Translations under genes and position numbers: made by a program
Source of the DNA: Ectocarpus siliculosus
Taxonomy: Eukaryota > Sar > Phaeophyceae > Ectocarpales > Ectocarpaceae
Reading direction: 5' to 3'
Assembly (NCBI GenBank): GCA_000310025.1
Contig: FN649738.1
Span: 2,313,643-2,327,455 of the forward strand
DNA length: 13,813 nucleotides
Shown: one piece after another, positions 1-10,000 of the stretch
How the letters are laid out: the number at the start of each line of letters is the position of its first letter
How positions within the stretch are numbered: the stretch's first letter is position 1
The notes under the pieces: model-generated
Databases searched by the model: none
What the model was told of the DNA's origin: nothing
The model's input: the letters and a program-made list of their open reading frames with translations, nothing else

Positions 1-633
1 GGGGGGGGGGGGGACCTATCGTTTTAGTGTTAGCGTGCGGATCAACAGTCTGGCGAGGACGTGAGGGGTTCATGATATGCATAGCAAGAAACTTTACTTT
101 AGAACATGACAAATAGAGAGGGAGGAGCGACGGGTTGGGGGAACAACTTCATTGCTTTACCACCAAGTCTCAATTTCGGAGAGGCGTTTCTCGAGCACTT
201 GTTCATCGAACAGAGTTCCTTAGAAACAACAGAAAAAAAAAAATTACCTCGCCCATTAAGAACGATCGATAAGCAAATCAACCGGTCGTTGTTTTATCCC
301 TCGAAACGTTCTGTGAGCCGGCGTTTTCAGCGGCCACAGGACGCATCAACGGCAACACACAGAGGTCCGGCAGCAGTAGGCACGTTCGCCAAGACAACCA
401 AGGGAGGAGCATGACACAACCACACCACGCGGTTGTTCATTTCACCTGCATGCATCCAATTTTTTTTTGTATCATTAAACGAGGACAGGGAGACGTCGTG
501 GGGCAAGATAACACATCAAAACACGAGTAGACACCACCTTTACCTGTGCCGAAACCCCAGCAAAGCACCTGGCACTCCAACACTCTCTCTCTCTTCTCAT
601 TTTCTCTCAGAGCCCCGCTCGGTGTGCAAGCCA

Positions 634-711
634 AGCCGAGAGCTGCTGCTGCAGCAAAAGATTTTCCTTTTCCCAGCCGAGAGCTGCTGCTGAACAACGA
701 TTTTCCTTGTG
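634..711. repeat. Imperfect tandem duplication, unit about 41 bp
   Basis: The 18-base string AGCCGAGAGCTGCTGCTG occurs at 634-651 and again at 675-692. Each is followed by a short A-rich spacer and then GATTTTCCTT. The two units are therefore about 41 bp and 37-40 bp, and they sit head to tail. No coding role is apparent. Confidence 0.8.
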
Positions 712-1702
712 TCCACTCCACCCTCAAAACCAAGCTAGCAAGCCCCCGCCAGGCAACCTTTCTGCTTTTCCTAGCCATCCCTCTCAGTGCCTCTCCCGCC
801 CCACTCCCCCCCCCCACCCATGACGTGGCGAGTTTTTTGCCTTCCTCTCCCCTTCCATGTGTCTCCCCAAGCTATGTGGCGGAACATCTAGAAGCATAGC
901 GGGTAGGAGCATCATTCCCTTCCTCCCCGGCACCGCCATCAAGAGCAGAGCGGTCTCAACAATATCGCCGGGGCGACGCAGGAGTGTACGGCGGCCTAAC
1001 CAAGAGCAAGCCGACCGAGGATGCGAGATGCCACACTCCGGCACCCCCATGACACCAACGTCGCAGCCGCCGGCTGCCCACATGACGAGCCTTCCCCACA
1101 ACCCCAGTCCAGGGTACAAGTCAGCACGCTTTGCGAGCGGGGGTCTCCCTCTCCTCCTAGAGACAGCGGAGAGTCCTGCCCTAACACGATCAGCCCCAGC
1201 AGAAGTGCGAAGCACCAGCGGCCAAAGCAAGCAAGCAAGCCAGTCTCCACAACTTCCCTCTTCCGCCCGCTTGCGTGTAGGTACGGATGCCTGCTACGGC
1301 TCTTTTTTTTTCGGGTGTCGTGCAGCGGTAGGGCATGGAAGCTTCTCCTTTCTTTATGCCCATTCGCACGCTTCCTCCCTCGGCCGCTGTGCCCAAACCA
1401 CAACGCTCGCCATCTCCAAAACATCCCCGGGGGAGGGGATAACTACAGCCGTTCTACACCCGTGGGTCTCACCCACCCACTTTGCCCCTTGCTTGCTTGC
1501 AAATTTCGGCCGATTTCATGCCATCGCCGTTTGCTGCCGACCAAAGAACGCACTTGGCTCAGGGCAGGGTAGTGTGGTCACATCAGGGGCGGCGGCGGCG
1601 GCCATAGCGTGATGACACCACAGCGCGGGCACCCTCCGCAGCAAGTAACCAAACCCAACAGGTACAGTAAAGGCCGGAAAAGAGCCCCGGGGAAAAAAAA
1701 AT

Positions 1703-1728
1703 GGGGGGGGGGGGGGGGGGGGGGGGGG
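1703..1728 (+). repeat. G26 homopolymer run
   Basis: Twenty-six consecutive G follow an A-rich stretch (positions 1693-1701). It is the longest of many G/C runs in the window, and its exact length is the least reliable part of the assembly here. It has G-quadruplex potential. No repeat element like those at 8541 or 9115 is recognisable next to it. Confidence 0.9.
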
Positions 1729-2007
1729 CACACACATTCGCGCGCAATGCCATCCCCCAGGCGACCCATATACTGGTCTCTGGGATACTGGCTGCATGTT
1801 GTGCAACTCTACAAAGGATCGCAAACGGCCAACGACCTCAAGCTAAACCTCCAGCACCCTTCCCATGCAAGAAGCCAGCTACCGCCAAAGCTTGTGGGCC
1901 ATGGCACCAGACACAAACATTCACCACGACGGCGCGTGCACCCAACGGAACCAAAACGCCTACATTCTTCACAGCGCTAGCTCCATTCTAACGTCTCATG
2001 CACTTAC

Positions 2008-2748
2008 CTCCACCGAAGCCGCCACGCGGCGGTCCCATACCACCACCATATCCACCCCCGCCACCGTATCCACCCCCGCCGCCGTATCCACCACCCCCGC
2101 CGCCGCCGCCCCCGCCGTATCCGCCTCCGCCGTACCCGCCTCCGCCAAACCCGCCCCCGCCGAAGCCGCCGCCGAACTCGCGCTTCCCGCGGGACATCTC
2201 GACGCGAAGCCGGTAGCCGTCGAAGTCGTAGCCGTCCCTGCCGTGACCGAAATGGGCATGTGTGGTGGTAGCTCGTGAAAACAGGTCGGGTAAACGGCAC
2301 TGCGGCACGTTGTCGGGAGAGAGAGAACATCGTTCCTTTTCTTTTCTTGAAATCGCGAAGCTGGCGCAAGACGACTCGTTGCGCCGATTGTTCTCGAGAG
2401 AAGTAGGTGCTCGAAACAAAAGCGGGAGCAATAGATTGCCGCTCGTACCTGGCGTAGAACTAACAATGACACGGAGAGAGCAGAGAGGCACGAGGCAGAG
2501 AGATAGAAAGAGACAAAACAGATTTCCTCCCTTGTTCACCATCTTGTTCACCATCTTCCCCGCTCTTACCTAGCCCTGACTGCCTCGTCGGCGTCCCTAG
2601 AGTCTTCGAACGTCACGAACCCGAACGCCGGCGGGCGCTCGGGCATCTTGAGCTGCATGTCGGTGATCTTGCCGTACTTGTAGAAGATGTCCTCTAGGTC
2701 TTTCTCCTTCATGTCCATGGGCAGGTTGCCGATGTACAGCCGAGACAT
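2008..2748 (-). CDS. SRSF1/SF2-like splicing factor, first two coding exons (partial at 3' end)
   Basis: An RNA-binding protein of the SR family, which acts in the nucleus in splice-site choice. The ATG is at 2748. Exon 1 (2748-2570) encodes most of an RRM: RNP2 is LYIGNL (residues 4-9) and RNP1 lies in AFGFVTFED (41-49). The intron is 2569-2238, with donor GTAAGAG and an acceptor ending GGCAG. The join falls inside an Arg codon and restores RDGYDFDGYRLRVE (from residue 60), the hallmark end of SRSF1-type RRM1. Exon 2 (2237-2008) continues with a glycine/tyrosine/phenylalanine-rich hinge to residue 136. It ends exactly at a strong donor, GTAAGT. Reading through instead gives five more residues and a stop at 1988, which is less likely because SRSF1 proteins continue with a second RRM and an RS tail. 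No such exon is visible to the left. The intron holds a perfect 12-bp tandem duplication (2532-2555). Family assignment is secure. The exact orthologue and the 3' end are not. Confidence 0.9.
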
Positions 2749-4554
2749 GGTGCGGTCGGGGGTGCCTTTGACTCGTGTGTGAAGGAGGTCTTCGCCCTGC
2801 GAGTTATCGGCCACATGAGAAGAAGCGCAGCCAACGGAAGAAAAGCTCGTGAATTGTAGATTTTGCGGCGCAATCACTTGCAAGGTGCGATATGCACGGC
2901 TACGCAGAGCGTATTAGTCGATTCTTGACATCAGATAAAAAGAGCTGGTTGTACGATGCGGCAAACCTGAGTGAGGGTAAACGTTCGGCAGTGAGACCTG
3001 GAATCGGGAGAGGGGTCGAACTAAAAAGGTAAAATTCACTTGTGTCACACAGCCGTAAAGGAAACATATTATAGTGAACGAAACAAACTAAATAGAATAC
3101 TGCTGTACTATCTACTCGTTTTTCCGGCTGAGTTTTGACAAGGCCAGACGGGATCGGACGAAAAAACGGCACAAATTCGTTGTGTGTTTTTGAAAGTAAA
3201 CACAATCTCACAGACTTTGTCGAATGTGTGTATGGGAAAGGACAGAAGAACCTCGATCCTCGTTTTTACGGTAAAATAAGATTTGACAGAAGATAGTAGT
3301 ACCCTCTGACCTTTGTGGTCATGCCCGCACGTACGTAACAAACCAACCAAGGACCAAGAGACCATCGCTCGGTATCAGCTCCTTTATCGCTCCGCATCAA
3401 CTCGTAGCTGACGACGCGGCCAAACCGGCCTTAAACTCTACCGGTATGCCTCTACGCAACCCGTCACACTTGGCTGGGTCGCCTGAGAGCATTTACTACT
3501 GCTGTACGAGTTGAGCGTTTCAACTTTTACTTTACACTACACACGCAACGCATCCATCCGAGATCTATCCACAGCCAAAGAGAGTCCCGAAAATTCAACA
3601 ATGAATTCATGGCGTAAGTCGCACACACTCCCTGTGTTTCTACAGCAGTACGACTCCACGGAGCAGCACACACGCCATCTCCCCCGTGGGGTGAACTTTT
3701 TTTTCCCTCTGTTTTTGGGAGGAGACAAGGAACGAGTCTTTTTCCTCGACCTCCCGCCTCCTCCTGTCCGCCACGTTGTATTTTGTATTCTCCTACAATA
3801 AAATGGAGTCTCGCCGTCATGGCCAAAATCCGAGCGCGAAAATCCACAGTAGCCTCGCGCGCAAGTTATTTTCCAGCTGGCAGAGGGCTATGTGCTTTGA
3901 CCCGCTCCACCCATACGCCCAGCAGGGCCCTTTGCCTGGCGCCTTCTCCGCAACAAGTACCAGTAGGTGCCGTCCGTGTCTCTGGCACACAAGAGTTCCG
4001 TTCACCGTCTTCTGATGGGCGACAACACAAAGACAAACAACCAGATGCCCTCTTCTGGGACGCCTGCAAGATAGAAAGCGCAACGCCGAGAGCCTTCGTA
4101 CCCCAAGAGGTATGCCCAAAGGTTGGTGTTACTCTGCTTCGGGGTTCCTCTCGAGCCACGGATCCGGTTTGGGGAGAGCACCATTCCAACCCGCTGCTGT
4201 CCCTATTCATTTTCATCATATCTCAGCGCGGGTGGAGTGGTGGCTGGCAACAACTAAAGAATCAGAGAAAAAAACACCACGGGATTGTAACAACCACAAA
4301 TCACAAGGGAGGGGGGGTTTCAAACCTACCGAAGGCCCCCACTTTACCTGTTTCCTGCCCAAGACGAGAGAGAGACGCTGCTCGGAATGCCCTGCTGGGT
4401 GTGGGCCGGCCGTGCGTGCCTCGGCAAAGAGCGGGCTACAGCTCCGCGGAATCATCGACACGGGGGCTGGGGGCCCCGTGCATCAGTTGTCCCACAAGAG
4501 ACCGACCAGCGGCGCTCGAGCCCAAAGGTGCTTCCCGGTTCTCACTGAAGGATC
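2749..4554. other. Upstream flank of the splicing factor; no gene recognised
   Basis: The first part should hold the 5' UTR and promoter of the minus-strand splicing factor. A pyrimidine-rich stretch ending in CAG just upstream of the ATG (near 2797, minus strand) could be a 5' UTR splice acceptor, but this is weak. The rest is mixed sequence with no recognisable domain. The frame 3783-4967 (plus) is open for 394 codons, but its translation is Arg/Ser/Pro-rich and low in complexity. Other frames over the same bases are also long, so I do not call it a gene. Confidence 0.45.
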
Positions 4555-4809
4555 ATGATGGTCAACCTCGCGTCCGTGTTCCTCTACGCTGTTGCGTTTG
4601 CAACGACGACAGCGACCGCGTCGTCGGTCGACCAGGTCCACTCTCGCGCTCTCGGGAGAGAGGCCGCGCTCGGACTTCACAAGGCATCGTCCTACGAGTC
4701 AGCAGCGCCGGGAGACCTGCTGGTCAGTGCCAGGACGCCTCAGCGGGAGCACGCCACCGCTGCTGCGAAGAGCGGCGCGGACACGCTCAGGCGAGTTGCG
4801 GGGTTGTGA
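4555..4809 (+). CDS. Small hypothetical protein or first exon with signal peptide-like N-terminus
   Basis: An 84-codon ORF of unknown function. The N-terminus has a hydrophobic core (residues about 4-16, ASVFLYAVAFA) followed by a small Thr/Ala/Ser-rich segment, as in a secretory signal peptide. A cleavage site near residues 22-24 is plausible. The remaining ~60 residues are charged and Ala-rich with no known domain. Third codon positions are mostly G or C, as in the confident exons of this window, which is the main reason for listing it. It may be the first exon of a longer secreted protein, but no convincing consensus donor is seen before the TGA. A larger open frame overlaps it in another phase, so a chance ORF remains possible. 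Confidence 0.3.
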   Translation: MMVNLASVFLYAVAFATTTATASSVDQVHSRALGREAALGLHKASSYESAAPGDLLVSARTPQREHATAAAKSGADTLRRVAGL

Positions 4810-6211
4810 CCATAGTCGCCCCGTCTTGGTTGCGTCAAGTTGGTTGCCCTAGTGACTACATAGGACCAGGCACTGGCACTGCTGCTGGAACGTCTACATC
4901 AACAGCAGCAGAGACAGACGTGCTTGAAATATTCCGGGAGTGTGCCCGACAGGATCCGACATGGTGAAGAGGTATCTAAGCACGCTACCGCCGTGTTGCG
5001 GGGGATGCCTCGCTACAGTAGCTCGGTCACTGCACGACTTGAGGTGCGCCTCCGCAAGCCCACTCCATCCCGTGTGGATGAAATCTGTAAAAAGAAGAGA
5101 GAAAGGGACAATTGGCCTGGAGATTCACCCGATCCGAAGACCCCGGTTGTAGGAAGGACACCTTCAACATGAGAACCATGAGCCAGAACAGCGACAGACC
5201 GCTACAACGGCTGAGGGGAACCGAGTAGGGACATCTTTGGTATCGTACGCGGGTTGTTGACGGTAGCTTGTGGTGCCCGTGCCGTGCTCTCAAATACGGT
5301 TGCTACCCTCCTGAACAAGACTGACACAAGTGGGCATTGCCGAACCACCGCAAGAACCAACTCCGTATGCATACAGCAGTGCAGCAGCAATGCTCGAAAG
5401 CCTTGCTCTCTAAACGTATGCGTATCACGACAGAGTAGACTGCGTGCTACAGCGTTGTTGCTAATGAGCACAGACTGCTGCTGCTACGGTGATACCTGGA
5501 TTCGTGTGTTGTTGCCCGTGGCTGAGCCTAGTTTCTTACGTCATTTTTCTTGCCTTTTCAAAGATCCGAGTCGCGATTGTGCGAATGTTTTCTCGCCGTG
5601 GGGTACTGCCGCTTGTACATTTTCACTTTGCAAAGAGGTCTCTCGTACGCATACTGCTTTTTAGTATGCATATTGACACAGTAGTTTAGCATGCTATGAT
5701 GCATCTTGACAGGAGTATCTGTGGCTGGAGATGGATTCCTTTCGTGTTTTAAGAAAAGAGGCGAGATGGTGCAGGACTTCATGTGCGAATCCTCTCTGCA
5801 CAAACATTGCGCGTCTGTACAAATAATCGTCGGTACTCCGAGCTTTCTGAACCCGCAAGCAACGCGCAGCCAGCTTTCTCTCTCTGTGTTTCCCTCTCTA
5901 GCTTCCATACCCATGGGGTACTCAACAAACAAACTCATTTGATGTTTGCAAACACTACGCTGTCCCGTCATACACGCGCCGTCTGTGGACCAAACTGACC
6001 TGTTTTCCTTTGCCCTCTCGCTCGCTCTCGTCGCCCCATCTCCCATTACTGCTACTGATGTGCGCTTCCCGTGTGTGTCGTTGCCGTGCCCGATTCCTTC
6101 GACTGTCCTGTAGGGGGGGGGTCCTTGGCTACAACACAGCGGCCGGCGTGGTCTCTAGTGTCTTCGGAGAATTGAGCTCGAGGGTTCGCAGGAACCCCAA
6201 GGGGGGCATCG
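4810..6211. other. Non-coding stretch, nothing recognised
   Basis: Short ORFs only, none with a recognisable domain or convincing splice partners. One frame (4864-5172 plus) starts after a possible acceptor TAG at 4861-4863 and reads Leu/Gln-rich then basic sequence. It could be an exon, but nothing supports it beyond being open. A G9 run at 6113-6121 follows TA, like the TAG-plus-G-run at 8539 and 9092, but no matching element follows it. Confidence 0.45.
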
Positions 6212-6482
6212 TCAGTCAGGTGCCCTAGAACTCTCCATCACGTCGTTTTCTTGTGCTGAATTGTGAGTCAGGTGCCGTACAACTCCGCATCATATTGTTT
6301 TCTTCTGCTACATTGTCGGCCAGGTGCGCTATGATTTCCATCATTTTGGTTTCTTCTGCTAAATTGCATTGCACACCGAAAGGCCTGTAAACCGGCGCCA
6401 GGACAGATTGGGACGAACACACACAATTCGTCAGCCAGGTGCTCTATAGTTTTCCATCGGTTTGGTTTCTTCTGCTAGATTG
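6212..6482 (-). repeat. Four-copy degenerate repeat, unit about 51-53 bp
   Basis: Copies lie at 6212-6263, 6264-6315, 6316-6366 and 6430-6482. The first three are head to tail. The fourth is separated by 63 bp of unrelated sequence. On the plus strand each copy has the order: GTCAGYCAGGTGC, a variable middle with CCATCA or CCATCG, TTTTCTTCTGCTA or a close variant, and ATTG. On the minus strand the best copies read in frame as a 17-residue unit (for example NLAEETKMMEIIAHLAD, then NVAEENNMM and on). The ORF breaks in the most diverged copies. It may be a minisatellite, or the remains of a repeat-containing protein exon. Confidence 0.8.
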
Positions 6483-6720
6483 GTGGAGAGCTCGGTCACC
6501 CAACAGCGGAAGTGACTGAGTGGGTTCAGTTGGCGTCCTTGCACGACCTTCCGGGTTGTGGGCGAAGTAACTTCGCAGCGCCAAGAAAACTCGAAATTTT
6601 GTGGAAAACGCACAGTCGTGAGTATTCACAACGGAGAGGGGAGGGATTGCTGAACCCTTCTCGTGCTAAGACTTGAAGGCGATCTCCGCGTTTAAGCCGA
6701 GCACCGCAGGAGTAGGAAAG

Positions 6721-6833
6721 ATGGAGAGCTCTTCCTGTGTGACCCCGGGTGGTGCGTCAAGCATAAATTTACCATCGAAACGTGTAGAGACTGGCTCCCA
6801 GAACAGATGGGGCGAAAAAAGAAGCAAGATAAA
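6721..6833 (+). CDS. Candidate first coding exon of the AAAP transporter
   Basis: An ATG at 6721 in good context (AAGATGG) opens 37 codons of polar, Ser/Lys/Arg-rich sequence. It ends at a plausible donor, GTGAGC, at 6834. The phase (two bases left over) fits an acceptor at 6955-6956, ACAG, preceded by a T run and a branch-like TTACTAAAAAC (from about 6930). Joining there enters the open frame that runs into the first recognised transporter exon. AAAP proteins have variable polar N-termini, so content cannot confirm it. A stronger-looking acceptor at 7079-7080 would give a different upstream exon. Splicing is inferred from sequence alone. Confidence 0.25.
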
Positions 6834-7080
6834 GTGAGCTAATTGGAAGAACAACGCCGTGCTGCTGCTGTTGGTTTGAATTCGGTGCTGTGCAGAGGCT
6901 TTTCATAATTTTTTCCAAGCGAGACTTTTTTACTAAAAACAAGCGTCTTGAAACAGCACCAACTACTGTGGCGAAATTATCTGTCCACTCTACACGTTAG
7001 AGTCGACTTTACACCTAACTTCTCCCGGCCTGGATGATGCACCTCTGCCCGGCCCCCCGCTCCCGTACGGTTTTGTTCAG

Positions 7081-10000
7081 AATGTCCACGAGGAAGACCC
7101 GCACGGAGACATGTCCGTCTCTACGGCCATCCTCAACATCGTTGCAGACCTTTGCCCCCACGGTGAGAAGGATCGCCGTGGGTGACACAAGCAAGCAAGA
7201 ATGCCCCTATGAAAATCTTCTCGAAAAGGGCACACTGCTGCGCTTGTTGTGGTTGTCGTTGTCGCTGTTGTCGTCACGTTTGTAGTTGGTCGGTCCTATT
7301 CAATACCTTCCAAGTAGAAGCGAATATGAAATTAAAAAAAGCACGAGGGAAGAAAAAGACGCAACTCAAACTTCTCCGGACGACTCAGTGAAGAAAAAAA
7401 AACCCGTCGTCATCGCGTTCGCGTTCACGCGGCGGTGGTGCTGTACAGGCATGCTCCCGGTGGCGTACGGGATGGCGGCGGTCGGGGGCACGGGTCTCGC
7501 CGTGGCCCCCGCGCTGCTTGCCTCGTTCGGCATCATCTCGGCCTACACCATGATCAGCGTCGGGCGGGCCTGCCAGCGCACAAAGAGGTGGTCGTTCAGC
7601 GGTCTCTGGACCGACCTTGTGGGCAAGAAGTCGGCGTGGGTGAGTGAACGTTGGCGTACAGTACGTACGGGCCCGCAGTTTAAGAACTATTTTGTCAAGA
7701 AACAGAGGATCGCCTTTTCCCGAAATGTTCCCGAAAATTGGAAGAGGTTGGTTGAGAAACACGACTCAGCGGTGGACCCTACCAATACTTATCTCTACCA
7801 TAGAACAGCCTGTGCTCCACAGCAGTGGCGATGAAATAAGAAACTGAGCCTTGACCCGATGTTGCCGTTTCTTACCTCCGGGCCCGTACGACTGTACACG
7901 CACCGGTACACACACCGCCCCCGGGGAACCTACGCATGTATGCGCAGCCCTCAAATTTGTGGCGTCGTATCACAATCAACCATTGCATAAATTCCAAAAA
8001 AAAAATCAAGTGTTTTCTTCGTTTTTCCTTTTGTTCGTATCACTCGTTCGCCGAACAAACATGTACGGTATCTACAATCTGATTGTTGGGGTAGTTGAAG
8101 AGGCTTTTCTCAGACAGCCGACACGTGACACAAGGCGCGCAACTCCCTGTTCCTCTGGCTGTGTGATTGCGTCCGTTTCGAGAAGAGCCCCCACCAGTTG
8201 CGCATGGTTTCTGCCTGACAAGAATCTCCTCACCCCCCCCCCCCCCCGCCGCCGCCTAGGTGGTCGAGGTGGCCATGGCGCTGATGACGTTCGGCTGCTG
8301 CATCTTTTACCTGGCCTTCGCGGGAGACCTGTTCAGCGCCCTCGCCGGCACCGTGTCGTCGCTGCCGGAGGTTCTCAAGAAGAGGGCGGTGGATCTGGTC
8401 ATTCTCGGCCTCTGCCCGTTGCTCCCTCTCTGCCTCATGAAGAACCTCAGCGCGCTTCAGGTACAACAGTAGTCATCCCCGCTTCTAAGGACGGCCGATA
8501 TTTTTAGAGGCGTGGTGCCCCGCAGAATGTCCAAACGGTAGGGGGGGGGGGGAGGTTCTCGTAGTCGTGCATGCCGTAGTCGTTAGACCATTGTCCCGAC
8601 CTCCCTACAAAGGCGGGACGGAGTACGCCGGGTTCTCACCGGACCAGGCGATCACATCACCAAGCGCGAAGCGCCATGAGGTATTCGGCGAGTTGCATGA
8701 AGAGTGCGCTGCATCCGGCTAAGGTTGTTCGGCATCTTGTGCTTCCTTACTTGCGTACGGATGACAGCTGCGTATGACTTAATTTATTTTCTGGTGCTTT
8801 CACTTACATAGACAGTTAAATGCACTGTGTAACTGCCTCGAGGGTGGTTGACCAATTTAACACAACGTGGTGCGATCATCCCCCTTGCGCGAAGTGAGTG
8901 TTCTCGACCCCGCACAACGTAATCTACTCGACCACCATTATGGTTACCCCCCCCAAAAAAACAGAGGCCAAAAAAGTACGAGCGGTAACCTGGTGGCCGA
9001 GCTCACGAAGTGATCGGCTTGTTTTACAACGTCGTTGCCAAGGGACGAAAACCCAACCCCGATGGCAAACCCCGGGGGGCTCCCGGGATTTTAGGGGGGG
9101 GGGGGGGGGGGGGGCGTACTCTTATGCTTTGCATGCCTTAGCGGTTAGACCATTGACCACGCGTCCTCGAGAGGACGGAGCATTGTTCCCACAGGACCGA
9201 TCACCGATGGCCAATCGTTCCTTCCTACTTTGCCAAAGGTGGCTCAAAAATGTCTTCCCTAGTCTGTCTATCCTACCGATGTCACTTCCCGCCTTTTCAA
9301 ACCACTTCCTACTCCCCAGTACCGCTACCGTCCTCTCCTCTCTATTCCATGCCTCAAACATCTCCCTGTACGTCCCTTGTATTCTTCCCAGCTCAGTCAT
9401 GTACACTTCCCTCTCCTTTTCGTACCACGGACATTCCGCGACTACATGAACACTGTCTTCGCATTCGAAACCGCAATCACATTTGAACTTGTCGTCTTCG
9501 TCGTCTACCGTCCTATGTCTTCGTCGACGTTCGCGAAGGCCTATGTCCCCGGTCCTGAATTTGACCTTAAGCTTTGTCCCTGCATCCATTGGTCCATGTA
9601 GGTAATCCTTGAACCCTATTCCTTCTTTCAACATTCCGTACACTTCTAGACCCTCCTTATCCTTGGATTCTTTCCTTAGATTCTGTTCTTCTCTGTCGGC
9701 ACAAGCAACAGATATCTTCTTCTTGAACCCCTGTAGACCCTCCGTTTCCAGCGTTTCATCTTCGTCGATGTCCAATCCCTTCCATACGTCCTCTACAACC
9801 TTGACCCATTCCGTGGGTTGTCTACCCCTCTTTTTGTTTGCCCACTTCGCCTCCCATACTATTCTCGGCAACCTCTCCTCTCCCATCCCGCACATGCGGT
9901 ACTGCCATGTCAGCTTCCTTACGTCTCTTCCCGACCGTAGGGATTGGATCCCCAATTCTGCCCTGACTGCTGCATTACTTGTGCGCTTGGAGCATCCTAG

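Larger units (their letters stand above)
1..1987. other. Non-coding stretch without a recognisable gene
   Basis: Several frames on both strands stay open for 100-250 codons here (for example 857-1612 plus and 996-1424 minus). They overlap one another, are pyrimidine-rich or low in complexity, and show no domain I recognise, so I read the stretch as stop-poor non-coding DNA. It lies downstream of the splicing-factor exons on the minus strand. Exon 2 of that gene ends in a consensus 5' splice site, so part or all of this stretch may be its next intron. No second RRM or RS-rich exon was seen on the minus strand. It starts with 13 G in a row at the window edge. Confidence 0.5.
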